A stretch of 64,000 bases of DNA from an uncultured Lachnospiraceae bacterium (GCA_910578175.1 CAJTPF010000010.1:32708-96707); one strand, 5' to 3'; counted from the first letter of the stretch, positions 18,533-27,647 are shown. Program-made: numbers and translations. Notes: generated by a model from the sequence alone, not told the origin.

Positions 18533-19318
18533 ATGAAAATAGGAATCATTGGTAGTACCGGCGTGCAGATCGGACTTTTGACAACAGAATATGAAATACA
18601 GACAAAGAAAATGAATGGTAAGATTTTTAATTATTATAAAGGTATACGTTCCGGTCATGAAATATATTTTGTCACAAGAAATAACTTTGACGGTCCGGTG
18701 CCGCCGCATTTAGTAGATTATCCCGGAATTATGAGATTGTTTAAGGAACTGGAAGCTGATTTTGTACTTGCAAGCGCCATTGTGGGAAGTCTTTCCTATG
18801 ATTATCATATAGGTGATTATGTTGTTCTTGATCAATTTATCGATATGACAAAGAATAATTGTCATACGGTATATGATAACAAGGCATTCGCATTTGTTGA
18901 TTTTACAGATCCATATTGTCCCAAGGTTCGGGAGGCGCTTATAAATAGCTGTAGGAATATAAATGTTTCTTTTCATGCTTCGGGATGTTATGTAGGTGTG
19001 GACGGACCAAGGTATGAAACCGCTGCGGAGGTAAAAATGTATGGAATGTTAGGTGGTCATGTTGTTGGCATGACAAACGTGACGGAAGCAATTATGGCAC
19101 GTGAACTGGGAATATGCTATGGGGCAGTGGCATTGATTTCTAATTATGGTGCGGGAATGGACACTGATGAGATCTTAAGACAGGATTGCTATTCAAAAAC
19201 AATGGAATGTAAAGACAGCACGATTGCGATAATCTGTAATCTGATCGATACAATTCAGGAATATGAAACCTGTTCCTGCAGAACGAAAAATTCTGATATG
19301 TTATTTACAAATTTATAA
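18533..19318 (+). CDS. Purine nucleoside / methylthioadenosine phosphorylase-like protein
   Basis: A 261-residue protein of the PNP/MTAP family. GIIGSTG at the N terminus is the phosphate loop (usually GGSG), ASAIVGSL is the second loop, DGPRYETAAE the base/ribose loop, and VVGMTNVTEAIMARE plus SNYGAG the purine region, similar to the NYAAG of methylthioinosine phosphorylases. The usual phosphate-binding RHG is replaced by RNN (residues 49-51) and the following conserved Asn region is changed. The substrate is therefore uncertain. In this block it could cleave a nucleoside intermediate, or recycle 5'-deoxyadenosine or MTA from SAM-dependent steps (inference). Confidence 0.8.
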   Translation: MKIGIIGSTGVQIGLLTTEYEIQTKKMNGKIFNYYKGIRSGHEIYFVTRNNFDGPVPPHLVDYPGIMRLFKELEADFVLASAIVGSLSYDYHIGDYVVLDQFIDMTKNNCHTVYDNKAFAFVDFTDPYCPKVREALINSCRNINVSFHASGCYVGVDGPRYETAAEVKMYGMLGGHVVGMTNVTEAIMARELGICYGAVALISNYGAGMDTDEILRQDCYSKTMECKDSTIAIICNLIDTIQEYETCSCRTKNSDMLFTNL

Positions 19319-19328
19319 TTAGGAAAGG

Positions 19329-21239
19329 GTGAAACAAGCGGTGCAGACGATCGAGAGGTTAGGAAATATTCAAAATCCTGATTTTCATGAACTGGGTGGA
19401 AAGATATATTGGCTGGATTTTTTAAAAAAGAAGGGGTATGACGTATCAGAGGGCTATTCTGTTCCCAAGGGCTTTTTTGAGCGGTTCATTGGTGAAAATA
19501 ATATAGATATAAATAGTTATAAAAACAAATCGGTTTTTAAATATGATGAAATAAGGCAGACGATATATAAAAATGATTTCCCGGAAGAAATGAAAAATAC
19601 TCTGTACGGTGTTTTTTCTGCATTAAAACCTCCGCTGATCGTGAGAAGCTCGTCATCCTATGAAGATATGGAAGATTACAGCTGTGCCGGAATGTTTTCC
19701 AGTGTAAACGGCGTAAATGATTTTGACCAATTTCTAAATGCAATTAAGATCTGCTGGATTTCATCATTTAATGAATCGATAGATTATTATATTAAAAATA
19801 CGAGAGATTTTGCGATCAGTCTTCTTATTCAGGAAGAGCTGGATTATAAATTTGGGGGGGTTGCATTTAGTGTAAATCCAATATCGGGTAATGCAAACGA
19901 GATATTGATCGAGAGCAGCGGAAGCGGGCCGAAAGCTGTTGTATCGGGGGCCGGAGAGATCGATAATATATTGATCAGTAAGTATGAAGCAGAGGAACAG
20001 GAACCGGTTTTTTTGAAGATCAAAGAAACATTGCTTGCTTTGGAAGGTTATTTTGGTACATTTGTGGATATGGAGTGGTTAACCGACGGTGAAACACTAT
20101 CCGTCCTTCAGGCAAGACCTGTTACTACCATAAAACAAAATCAACAGCCATATGTTGATGTGGATGATGATGCGGCGATGACATATCGATTAAAAAACCT
20201 GTCAGGTCTGCATTCCAGGTGGCTTGAAAAGAAAAAAAAGGTACGGAACTGTTGTAAACAAAATAATATTAAAGTCGGTGGATTTTATTATTGGTTTAAA
20301 GAGAATGATCCGGAAGCCCGTTGGATAGATGAGATTTTAAATTGGATGCCAAATGCAAATAGCTTTGAAGTGCATGATGGTAAAGAAGTTTCCCTTGTCC
20401 AAAGGGAATCAGTTAAAGAAACCGTGAAACAATATACAGCCAGTGTATTAAGGATAGCTGAATCGGTGCCAACGGAGTATTGTGGTTTTGCAAGCGTGAT
20501 AGATGATAAATACTATATTGAAGTTGCAAAGGGGGGATTTACCGCTTTTTATTCCGGAGAATTTGAAGTCACAAAATATGTTGTTGATTCTAATGGCAGG
20601 AAAGAGTCCTCTGATGAAAAATATTTTAACGAGGAATATTTTTATGATGGAAAATGGTGGTCAAAACGGGCGATAGAACCGATATTGGTTACTCTTTCGG
20701 ATGAAATGGTTAAAGAAGTGATCTATATTACATCAACGATCAATAACAATTTTAATAATGCCCGTGTAGAATGGATTTTAAACAAAGACGGTATTTATTT
20801 ATTTGATATTACCGTAGAAAATGACAGACTGATATCCCGGTATGGAACGGGAAAGATCATTTCTGCGGGAAAATGCCGTGGGAATGCAAGAATATTAAAT
20901 GATATTACCGTTTTTGATGATTATATTGATAAAGTATCCATTCGGATGGGATATCAGTTACTTCAGATCGAAGCCGATGACAGGATTCAGAAAATTAAAG
21001 ATTCTCTCTATATAAATGAAGGAGATATAGTTGTTTGTGAATATCCAAATGAGAAACTGGCGGTGATTCTGGATAAAGCGAAAGGGTTTATATTTGAAAG
21101 AGGTTCCTTGCTCTGTCATTTTTCTATAATTTTAAGAGAAAGGCATATTCCGGCCGTGGTGTATCCGAAGGCGTTGGAAAGGATAAAAGACAGCCAAATG
21201 GTATCAATTTCGGATGGCGAGGTAAAAATTGTAAAATAG
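19329..21239 (+). CDS. PEP-synthase-like phosphotransferase with inserted novel domain
   Basis: A 636-residue protein. Residues 1-270 are an ATP-grasp PEP/pyruvate-binding domain: GGKIYWLDFL, VRSSSSYEDM near 105, AGMFSS, GGVAFSVNP, and the closing VDMEW with QARPV near 262. Residues 555-636 are the mobile swivelling domain with the phospho-accepting His597 in SLLCHFSIILRE. Between them lies a roughly 280-residue region that shares a domain with the protein at 16583. The order ATP-grasp, substrate domain, His domain resembles rifampin phosphotransferase, so it probably phosphorylates a pathway intermediate with ATP, giving AMP and phosphate (inference). The start is GTG 19329, or GTG 19341 at better distance from AGGAAAGG. 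Confidence 0.82.
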   Translation: MKQAVQTIERLGNIQNPDFHELGGKIYWLDFLKKKGYDVSEGYSVPKGFFERFIGENNIDINSYKNKSVFKYDEIRQTIYKNDFPEEMKNTLYGVFSALKPPLIVRSSSSYEDMEDYSCAGMFSSVNGVNDFDQFLNAIKICWISSFNESIDYYIKNTRDFAISLLIQEELDYKFGGVAFSVNPISGNANEILIESSGSGPKAVVSGAGEIDNILISKYEAEEQEPVFLKIKETLLALEGYFGTFVDMEWLTDGETLSVLQARPVTTIKQNQQPYVDVDDDAAMTYRLKNLSGLHSRWLEKKKKVRNCCKQNNIKVGGFYYWFKENDPEARWIDEILNWMPNANSFEVHDGKEVSLVQRESVKETVKQYTASVLRIAESVPTEYCGFASVIDDKYYIEVAKGGFTAFYSGEFEVTKYVVDSNGRKESSDEKYFNEEYFYDGKWWSKRAIEPILVTLSDEMVKEVIYITSTINNNFNNARVEWILNKDGIYLFDITVENDRLISRYGTGKIISAGKCRGNARILNDITVFDDYIDKVSIRMGYQLLQIEADDRIQKIKDSLYINEGDIVVCEYPNEKLAVILDKAKGFIFERGSLLCHFSIILRERHIPAVVYPKALERIKDSQMVSISDGEVKIVK

Positions 21240-21277
21240 ATTCATAAGACAAATATTATGTTTCGGGAGGCAAAGTC

Positions 21278-21718
21278 ATGAACGAAAAGGATATGGCGTT
21301 CCTGATCATCAAGCACGAAGCGGTTCAGCGGGGGCTTATTGGTGAAATATTAGGACGTATAGAAAAAAAAGGTTTAAAGGTTATAGCCTTAAAAATGTTT
21401 GAGATGAAGAAGGAGCAGGTGATGGATTTGTATGATAATTGCAAAAAATTACCTTTTTTTGAGGAACTTTTAACATATAATTCGGATTGTCCGGTGATCG
21501 GTCTTGTTGTGGCAGGTCCTAATGCCAATAAGGGAGCAAACGAAGTGTGCGGAGTGATCGGCCGGGCCGGAACCGTCCGGGGAGACTATGCGCTTTGTCA
21601 TTCACGCAATGTTCTGCATTGTTCGGACGAAGGCAAGACACAAAGAGAGATTGATTTGTTTTTTAGTAACAGGGAGTTGTTTTTTTACGATACTGCCTGG
21701 GAAGACTGGATAAGATAG
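21278..21718 (+). CDS. Nucleoside diphosphate kinase-like protein, divergent
   Basis: A 146-residue NDK homologue. Kept: Lys12 (IIKHEAV instead of KPDAV), the Tyr-xx-PFF region, the arginine in GTVRGD, the asparagine and active-site His114 in NVLHCSD, and the REIDLFF end. Changed: the loop between NAN and GTVRG is about four residues shorter, and the canonical arginine and threonine that hold the phosphates (KVRE...GAT) are not apparent (GANEVCGVIG). The protein can probably still form phosphohistidine, but substrate use may differ. GGGAGG precedes the start. It lies between the PEP-synthase-like gene and the dTMP-kinase-like gene. Confidence 0.85.
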   Translation: MNEKDMAFLIIKHEAVQRGLIGEILGRIEKKGLKVIALKMFEMKKEQVMDLYDNCKKLPFFEELLTYNSDCPVIGLVVAGPNANKGANEVCGVIGRAGTVRGDYALCHSRNVLHCSDEGKTQREIDLFFSNRELFFYDTAWEDWIR

Positions 21719-21743
21719 TTTTTTGTGAAACGGTGGATAGAAT

Positions 21744-22382
21744 ATGAATTACTTTTATGTGCTTGAAGGAATAAGCTGTGCGGGGAAAACATCGATTATT
21801 AATTGTCTGGAAAAAAAAGGAATCAATATCATTCGTGAAAACGTTACCTTTTGTAACGACTTTCCGCCTCTGCCCACGAACTATAGTGAATCCCGTAGAA
21901 ATGAAAAGTTTATATTAGAGCTTGAAAAAAAGCGATGCAATATTGCGAATGGGAGAGACGGCCTTTTTGTTGCGGATCGGATGATAATATCTTCGCTGGC
22001 AATAAGTTATGCATGGGATTATGGAACCATTCATAAATTTATTCAGGATATCATCATTAGTATTCGAAATACAGACGATCTTTTGCTTTGCGATTGTAAT
22101 TTTTATCTGGACGTTAAGTATGACGATGTGATCGAACGCAATAAGAAGCGCTGCAGTCTTTTGGGAAAGGAATGGGTCGGTGAAGATATCATTCAGCGGC
22201 AGAGATATTTTTATGATATATATAAAGATATTGTACGTTCAGAAAACTGGTATGATATTAATTCTTCCGGGTTATCCACGGAGGAGATTTCTGAAATTAT
22301 TACAACAGTCCGGATAGAAAGGCAACATGTCACGAAAGAACAGCGTGTTGAGGAGTTTATAAGATTGTATGAAAATATATAA
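21744..22382 (+). CDS. P-loop nucleotide kinase, dTMP kinase-like
   Basis: A 212-residue P-loop protein. Walker A is GISCAGKTS (residues 9-17), the DR-x-x-x-S motif is ADRMIISSLA near 80, and a lid-like RNKKRCSLLGKEW lies near 130. This arrangement matches thymidylate kinase-like and deoxynucleoside kinase folds. It is more likely a dedicated kinase of the pathway than the housekeeping Tmk, given its setting between NDK-like and pyruvyltransferase genes. It overlaps the next gene by 14 bases. Confidence 0.75.
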   Translation: MNYFYVLEGISCAGKTSIINCLEKKGINIIRENVTFCNDFPPLPTNYSESRRNEKFILELEKKRCNIANGRDGLFVADRMIISSLAISYAWDYGTIHKFIQDIIISIRNTDDLLLCDCNFYLDVKYDDVIERNKKRCSLLGKEWVGEDIIQRQRYFYDIYKDIVRSENWYDINSSGLSTEEISEIITTVRIERQHVTKEQRVEEFIRLYENI

Positions 22383-23457
22383 TTATATCTGGGGGATTGT
22401 TCCGCCTCATTTTAATGACTGGCTGCGATATAAACTCGTTCCGGGCGGTAAAAAATATGATGAAGATTTAAAACGATTAAAGAAGATCTTTGTGCTGATC
22501 TGTGCGGATTATGCCAATATGGGTGACATTGCGATTACATTTTCTCAAATAAAATTCCTTAAGAATAATTTTCCGGAGTATAAAATCATTCCGCATCTGA
22601 TCAGCGATATATACAGGGATATGAAAAGTATGAAGGAAATTGTTAATAAGAATGACATTATTACAATGACAGGCGGAGGAAATAACGGCTGCCTGTATCC
22701 GGGAATAGAATTTTGCAGAATGTTCGTTATACAAAATTTCACAGACAATCTGATCCTTTCTTTTCCGCAATCAATTTCGTTGTCTGAGGGTATCACCGGA
22801 ACCAGGATATTGAGGAAGATGAAAAATATCTACGGCAGGCATGAGCACTTGGTTTTGTGTGCAAGAGAGAGTTCTACATACAAAACGTATAAAAAAGTGT
22901 TTAGGAATAATAAAGCATTATTGATTCCGGATATTGTATTTTACGATACGGATAAACGGGGATCATTTCAGCCAGGCAAAAAAGACAATATATTGATCTG
23001 CAGAAGAAATGATGTGGAATGTAAAGTAACGGATGGGTTCTGGAATTTAGTTGGAAATCTTTGTAAACAATATGGAACGGTTACTTATCAGGATACCGTT
23101 CTGGACAGATCGTATCATGACTTTGAGAGTCAGCGTAAGGATCTGAATGATATGATAGATTGTTATCAGGAAGCAGATCTGGTTGTTACAGACCGTCTGC
23201 ACGGAATGATATTCAGCTATATCACCGGAACACCCTGCATGGTATTTCCGGGTGCAACGGATAAAATTTGCAGAAGCTATGATTGGATAAAAGAATGTAA
23301 TTTCATTTTCTTATTAAATCATGAAGATATAGATGAGTTTACAGGCGCGCTGGAATGGGCGGGCAATATAAAAAAATTGAAGTATGCTGATCTGGGCGGA
23401 CATTTTGAAATGCTGCAGGCATGCATCAGAAAGGAATTGAATGGGTTACGAAAATAA
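22369..23457 (+). CDS. Polysaccharide pyruvyl transferase family protein
   Basis: A 362-residue PF04230-type protein. NMGDIAI near residue 45, MTGGGNNG near 104, SFPQSISL near 140 and the C-terminal VVTDRLHGMIFSYITGTP near 270 are the family landmarks. Characterised members transfer the pyruvyl group of PEP onto hexose hydroxyls of exopolysaccharides as ketals. The family is broad, and some members in glycan loci have untested activity. It overlaps the genes on both sides (14 and 17 bases), so translation is coupled. A PEP-type donor would fit the PEP-synthase-like neighbour (inference). Confidence 0.85.
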   Translation: MKIYNYIWGIVPPHFNDWLRYKLVPGGKKYDEDLKRLKKIFVLICADYANMGDIAITFSQIKFLKNNFPEYKIIPHLISDIYRDMKSMKEIVNKNDIITMTGGGNNGCLYPGIEFCRMFVIQNFTDNLILSFPQSISLSEGITGTRILRKMKNIYGRHEHLVLCARESSTYKTYKKVFRNNKALLIPDIVFYDTDKRGSFQPGKKDNILICRRNDVECKVTDGFWNLVGNLCKQYGTVTYQDTVLDRSYHDFESQRKDLNDMIDCYQEADLVVTDRLHGMIFSYITGTPCMVFPGATDKICRSYDWIKECNFIFLLNHEDIDEFTGALEWAGNIKKLKYADLGGHFEMLQACIRKELNGLRK

Positions 23458-23971
23458 ATGGAAAGAAGAATTTGAATATGATGAACGTTTTATAAACAGA
23501 TATAAAAAACTACTCGGTATGTTAGACGGGGTCTCATTTTCATCTGTCCTGGATCTGGGATGCGGCGTTCAGTATCTAAAGGATCTGATACCGGATAATG
23601 TGCATTATACGGGTGTTGATCTGTATAAGCATAAAGAAGATAGTTTAGTGTGCGATTTTAACAAAAAAGAATTTGTATATGATTTGGAGGCATATGATCT
23701 CACAATATCAGCAGGAGTATTGGAGTATATATATGAGATACCAGATTTTTTACATAATATATCCAGTGTAACTAAGGACTTTTATTTATGCAGTTATCAT
23801 TTCCGGGAGTTTACAAAGTATAAACCGGAGATTTGGACAGATACATTATTATCGTTGCGGAAATTTGCTGAAATAGCGGAAAAAGAAAATTTTATATTAT
23901 TAAAGGCTGTTACAAAAGCAAAAGACAGAGATGATAACAGGGCAACATTAATGCTATTTGAAAAGAGATGA
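23441..23971 (+). CDS. Class I SAM-dependent methyltransferase
   Basis: A 176-residue Rossmann methyltransferase. Motif I is VLDLGCG near residue 32, the acidic end of strand 2 is TGVDLY near 57, and the motif IV region is YDLTISAGVLEYI near 85. It is small for the family, with no extra substrate domain. It presumably methylates an intermediate of this block; the substrate is unknown. It overlaps the pyruvyltransferase gene by 17 bases and is followed after 21 bases by the carrier protein. Confidence 0.82.
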   Translation: MGYENKWKEEFEYDERFINRYKKLLGMLDGVSFSSVLDLGCGVQYLKDLIPDNVHYTGVDLYKHKEDSLVCDFNKKEFVYDLEAYDLTISAGVLEYIYEIPDFLHNISSVTKDFYLCSYHFREFTKYKPEIWTDTLLSLRKFAEIAEKENFILLKAVTKAKDRDDNRATLMLFEKR

Positions 23972-23992
23972 TCGTTAAAAAGAAGGGAGGAT

Positions 23993-24280
23993 ATGACATC
24001 AAAAAAAAGTATGTCATATAAAGAAGATATGGATATCAGAGAAACAGTAACATTGTGTTGTAAGAAGATCATGGAGAAAAGCAGAGGGAGTATCGAGGTT
24101 GATATGGATACCGCCATCTCCAGGGATAAAGGGATAGATTCCCTTGGGATCGTAAATCTGGTTCTGGAGCTGGAAGATCAATTTGGCATTGAATTGGATG
24201 ATCATCTTGGAGATATAAGAAAATGTGAAACCGTAAGGGATCTGGTTGACGTAATGACCGGTGTGATCGGGAAAGAATAA
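23993..24280 (+). CDS. Acyl carrier protein (phosphopantetheine-binding)
   Basis: A 95-residue four-helix carrier protein with the phosphopantetheine serine at Ser50 in KGIDSLGIVNL and an acidic helix (LVLELEDQFG) behind it. The adjacent aa:CP-ligase-like gene suggests that the carried group is an amino acid rather than a fatty acyl chain. The annotated ATG 23993 lies only two bases after GGGAGG; in-frame ATGs at 24011 and 24029 are possible. No ketosynthase or other fatty-acid gene is nearby. Confidence 0.9.
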   Translation: MTSKKSMSYKEDMDIRETVTLCCKKIMEKSRGSIEVDMDTAISRDKGIDSLGIVNLVLELEDQFGIELDDHLGDIRKCETVRDLVDVMTGVIGKE

Positions 24281-24303
24281 TTCAAAAATAAGGAAAGACA
24301 GAG

Positions 24304-25464
24304 ATGAAAACCATTAGGATCGAGTTAAGCAGTGATGTGGATATGGAGGAGTTTATTAAGGTTATCGGCTTTGCTTCTGAAAGCATCTCAGACTATAAAA
24401 CGGAAAATAACCTGGTGATGATAGATGTAGAGGATAACGCAAATGAAGACCATATATCAACGGCAGTCAAAAATCTGGCGGAAAAATATGTGTCTGCCAG
24501 ACGCATAGAAAAGAATATTTATCAGAATAGAAAAGAAATTGAACGTTATTATAAGGAGTTTGGATCCATATATTATTTTGACGAAGGAATGGCCTCTTTA
24601 TCAGGGGTATCTTTGTTTTTATACAGATATTTTGAAAATATTTTTGAAAGTAAACTGAAAGAGATAGCCGGGCAAATGGAATGTAATATAGTTACTAAAT
24701 TGTTTCCGGTGCTGTTGCCGGTTTCCTGCTATAAAAAAACAGGATATTTGAAACGTTCTCCCCAATATGCCATTTTTTGCTGCTCGGCAATAGAGAATTT
24801 GGATCTGCTTCATAATATCAATGATTTAGATGAAAACGAGTATAAGGAGATTATTGATCATCCGTCTTATGCGTTATCGCCATCGGCGTGCTTTCATGTA
24901 TATGAAGAATTTAAAAACAAGATATTAAATAAAAATACGATTGTAACTTTTACCCAAAGCGTATTTAGAAATGAGGGCCGGTTTAATTTTACCGAATTTG
25001 GACGAATGAGAGATTATCATGTAAGAGAGATTGTTTTCATTGGCGATGAGGATTTCGTTACGTTCTCAAGAGAGAGGATGCTGGATATTACAAAATCCTT
25101 TATTCAGGAAATCGATTTGGATGCGAAGATACAAATAGCATCCGATCCGTTTATCCTGCCTGAAATGCAAAAGTTTAAAAAGATACAAACGATTGACAAA
25201 AGCAAGTATGAATTACAGATTTCATATGAAAAAGGAAAATATATATCGGCAGCATCATTTAATCTTCATGGAAATGCGTTTTCGCATCCGTTTGCATTTT
25301 CGGTTAAGGATAAGAAAACGGTTTCAGGGTGCATTGGATATGGATTGGAAAGACTGGTGTTTGCTTTTTTGAGTCAGTATGGCGAAAACCATGAAAATTG
25401 GCCAAAATCTATAAAGCAGGCATATATTTTAGAGAATGGGGGAACGGAACAAAGTGGTCTGTGA
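24304..25464 (+). CDS. Amino acid:[carrier protein] ligase-like, class II synthetase fold
   Basis: A 386-residue relative of seryl-tRNA synthetase lacking the tRNA-binding coiled coil. LSPSACFHVYEEF near 198 matches the zinc-site region of atypical SerRS-like enzymes, motif 2 is VFRNEGRF with GRMRDYHVREIVF near 225-245, and motif 3 is GCIGYGLERLVFAF near 350. Known aa:CP ligases activate a small amino acid with ATP and load it onto the phosphopantetheine of a carrier protein encoded next door, which is exactly the arrangement here. The first 90 residues are an extra alpha/beta region. The amino acid is unknown. The last 29 bases overlap the CYTH gene. Confidence 0.8.
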   Translation: MKTIRIELSSDVDMEEFIKVIGFASESISDYKTENNLVMIDVEDNANEDHISTAVKNLAEKYVSARRIEKNIYQNRKEIERYYKEFGSIYYFDEGMASLSGVSLFLYRYFENIFESKLKEIAGQMECNIVTKLFPVLLPVSCYKKTGYLKRSPQYAIFCCSAIENLDLLHNINDLDENEYKEIIDHPSYALSPSACFHVYEEFKNKILNKNTIVTFTQSVFRNEGRFNFTEFGRMRDYHVREIVFIGDEDFVTFSRERMLDITKSFIQEIDLDAKIQIASDPFILPEMQKFKKIQTIDKSKYELQISYEKGKYISAASFNLHGNAFSHPFAFSVKDKKTVSGCIGYGLERLVFAFLSQYGENHENWPKSIKQAYILENGGTEQSGL

Positions 25465-26023
25465 AGAAAAAGAGATAAAGCTGTTACTGACGAAGGTGGA
25501 ATATGAAAGGATACGATCATTATTTGCTTTTGAAACACCTTATGTCCAGACAAATTATTATTATGGTCATGAAAATCTGGATCCTCGTATTACGATCAGG
25601 ATTCGAAAGAAAAACGATCTGAAATTACAGATTAAAATACCTGTTCGTATTAACGGAACGCTTCATATAAAGGAGGAGTATGAAGGAACGGTAGATGAGA
25701 TTTCCGATATCCTTCCGTTCGAAAAGGTAAGGAATATTTATGATGTGGGCGTTGACAGTGATCTGTATCTGCTTGGCAGTCTGTGTACAAACAGAAGGAT
25801 TTGTACATTGTTTCCCAATGTTGAGATAGCGTTGGATCAAAACAGGTATTTGGGAAAGATCGATTACGAACTGGAAATAGAATATAAAGGCGATTATCCA
25901 ATTCAGGTGACAGACATATTGGAAAAAGAAAAAATTTTCCTGAAAGGTAACACAAAGGGTAAAAAAACCAGATTTATGGAAGAACTGCGGAAAGGAGAGG
26001 AATCCGGCCGTTATGGAAAATAA
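25436..26023 (+). CDS. CYTH-domain (triphosphate tunnel) protein
   Basis: A 195-residue protein with the CYTH signature ExExK (Glu11-Lys-Glu13-Ile-Lys15), alternating charged strands such as TIRIRKK, LKLQIKIP and YELEIEY, and the characteristic basic and acidic tunnel residues. Family members hydrolyse thiamine triphosphate or inorganic triphosphate, or form cAMP. Together with the nucleotide kinases it may remove tripolyphosphate or act on a triphosphorylated intermediate (inference). It overlaps both neighbours (29 and 11 bases). Confidence 0.75.
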   Translation: MGERNKVVCEEKEIKLLLTKVEYERIRSLFAFETPYVQTNYYYGHENLDPRITIRIRKKNDLKLQIKIPVRINGTLHIKEEYEGTVDEISDILPFEKVRNIYDVGVDSDLYLLGSLCTNRRICTLFPNVEIALDQNRYLGKIDYELEIEYKGDYPIQVTDILEKEKIFLKGNTKGKKTRFMEELRKGEESGRYGK

Positions 26024-27647
26024 ATTTATACAAAATAGGATTGTATCGAATAATGATAAGTACAATCCCAGACAATTAACCTGTTTTCATAAACCCTGGG
26101 CCATTTTGTATGGCTCCATAAGGGAAGAATATTTTGAATTATACTTACTGACTTCGGTTTTTTACGAGAACTATGCATATGGAAACTATTTTCCATTATT
26201 TGGTTCATCGGAAAATTTAAATTCAAATTATTACCGGTTTGCAAAAGAAATATTAGAGCCAAGATTTGCAGTAAATGTAGGCAGGATCATATACAGCAAT
26301 AAAGAAGAATTTGTCAGGAATATTGCAGAAAAATCAACAGCCGGGGAAAGAATCTTAGTTCCGGCGGATTTGATCGAACTTCCCTATTATGAGGATTATA
26401 AGATAAATCATCATATACATTTTTTTGTGATCAAAGGTTTTGACCTGGAAAAAGAGATATTTTATGTGTTGGACAATATGCAGATCGACGGAGGTTCGGA
26501 CGGTATATATAAAAATTTTGCAATCACCTTTGACCGTATGTATCGTATGGCTGCAGCCTGTTTTGGTTCATACCTTGCATCAGAGCCAATGCCGTATTTC
26601 TGGACATTAAGGAGCCTGAAAAAGGAGGGAGAAAAGGGATATACGGCATCAGAGGCATTGAGGGACCATATGGCAGAGCTGGAAGACGCCGGTAACCATA
26701 GGGGGCGGTTATCATATCCGGAAGATTATATTTTTTCAAAGCAGATGAACGGCGTATTAAACTTTTCAAGATCTTATGCAAAAATTCTAAACTATAAAGA
26801 AGTATATTTTGATATGTTGTTTAAGAAACTTATGGAAAGCAATATTGATGAAGATCTGTTGCGGAATTTGATGAACAAGAAAAAACAGAATTACGCTGCC
26901 TGGGAAAATTTAAGAGCTTTAGTCATGTATCATTATGCAAAAAAAAATGGCCGTTTAGGGGAACTGGAAAAAGAATACAGACAATGTGTATCTGAAGATA
27001 AAGCTTTTTTTGATACCGTAATAAATGTTATAAAAAATATAAAACAAAATAATATTCGTCCGGATACTCCGGATGAAGTATATAAAGCCAATATATACAA
27101 TCCAAAATTGGCAGATATCTCAATAAACGGCAATAACGTCCTGATCCTTCATAGTAAAACTGAGGTTTATGATACATGGAAAAACCAGGATAATGCCACG
27201 CAGGTCTTATTTAAAAAAAGACCGGAAGATGAGATCGAATTCAGCTGTGAACTGCACATTAAGAATGAAGCGGATTTTCCTTTTTTTAGCGGTATGATAA
27301 TAAAAAATGAAGACGGAAGAATGTTTTTGTTCGGAAATGATGCAAAGTGTTCAATGGCATTATATTGTCCTCAGCTGGAAGAAAATTTTACAATTAACAA
27401 AGCAGAATTTTATGATGAAAAGATGATACTTAAATGTATTATTACTCATAATGAAATATTGTTTTGTTATGATAATTTACAAAACAGTGAAGGCCATACA
27501 TGGAGGATCGATAAGACCGGGGCTGTAAGCCAGATTGGAATTATCTCAAAAACCTGGAATGCCATAGAACATCAAAGTGGGTTTTACGATATTAAAACAC
27601 AGATAAACGGTAATTTTGTCGAGATATTTGGTTCGAATCAATATTAA
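26013..27647 (+). CDS. BtrH-N-like acyltransferase with C-terminal beta-sandwich domain
   Basis: A 544-residue protein. Residues 1-190 resemble the N-terminal domain of butirosin BtrH (C39-peptidase-like fold): Cys24 in LTCFHKPW, the VPADLIELPYY strand near 118, a His cluster at 133-136 (INHHIHF), and Asp154 in YVLDNMQ give a possible Cys-His-Asp triad. BtrH moves an aminoacyl chain from a carrier protein to an aminoglycoside. The middle is helical. Residues about 370-544 look like a concanavalin/GH43-C-type beta sandwich, which may bind a sugar (inference). It closes the carrier-ligase-CYTH-transferase set. Confidence 0.72.
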   Translation: MENKFIQNRIVSNNDKYNPRQLTCFHKPWAILYGSIREEYFELYLLTSVFYENYAYGNYFPLFGSSENLNSNYYRFAKEILEPRFAVNVGRIIYSNKEEFVRNIAEKSTAGERILVPADLIELPYYEDYKINHHIHFFVIKGFDLEKEIFYVLDNMQIDGGSDGIYKNFAITFDRMYRMAAACFGSYLASEPMPYFWTLRSLKKEGEKGYTASEALRDHMAELEDAGNHRGRLSYPEDYIFSKQMNGVLNFSRSYAKILNYKEVYFDMLFKKLMESNIDEDLLRNLMNKKKQNYAAWENLRALVMYHYAKKNGRLGELEKEYRQCVSEDKAFFDTVINVIKNIKQNNIRPDTPDEVYKANIYNPKLADISINGNNVLILHSKTEVYDTWKNQDNATQVLFKKRPEDEIEFSCELHIKNEADFPFFSGMIIKNEDGRMFLFGNDAKCSMALYCPQLEENFTINKAEFYDEKMILKCIITHNEILFCYDNLQNSEGHTWRIDKTGAVSQIGIISKTWNAIEHQSGFYDIKTQINGNFVEIFGSNQY

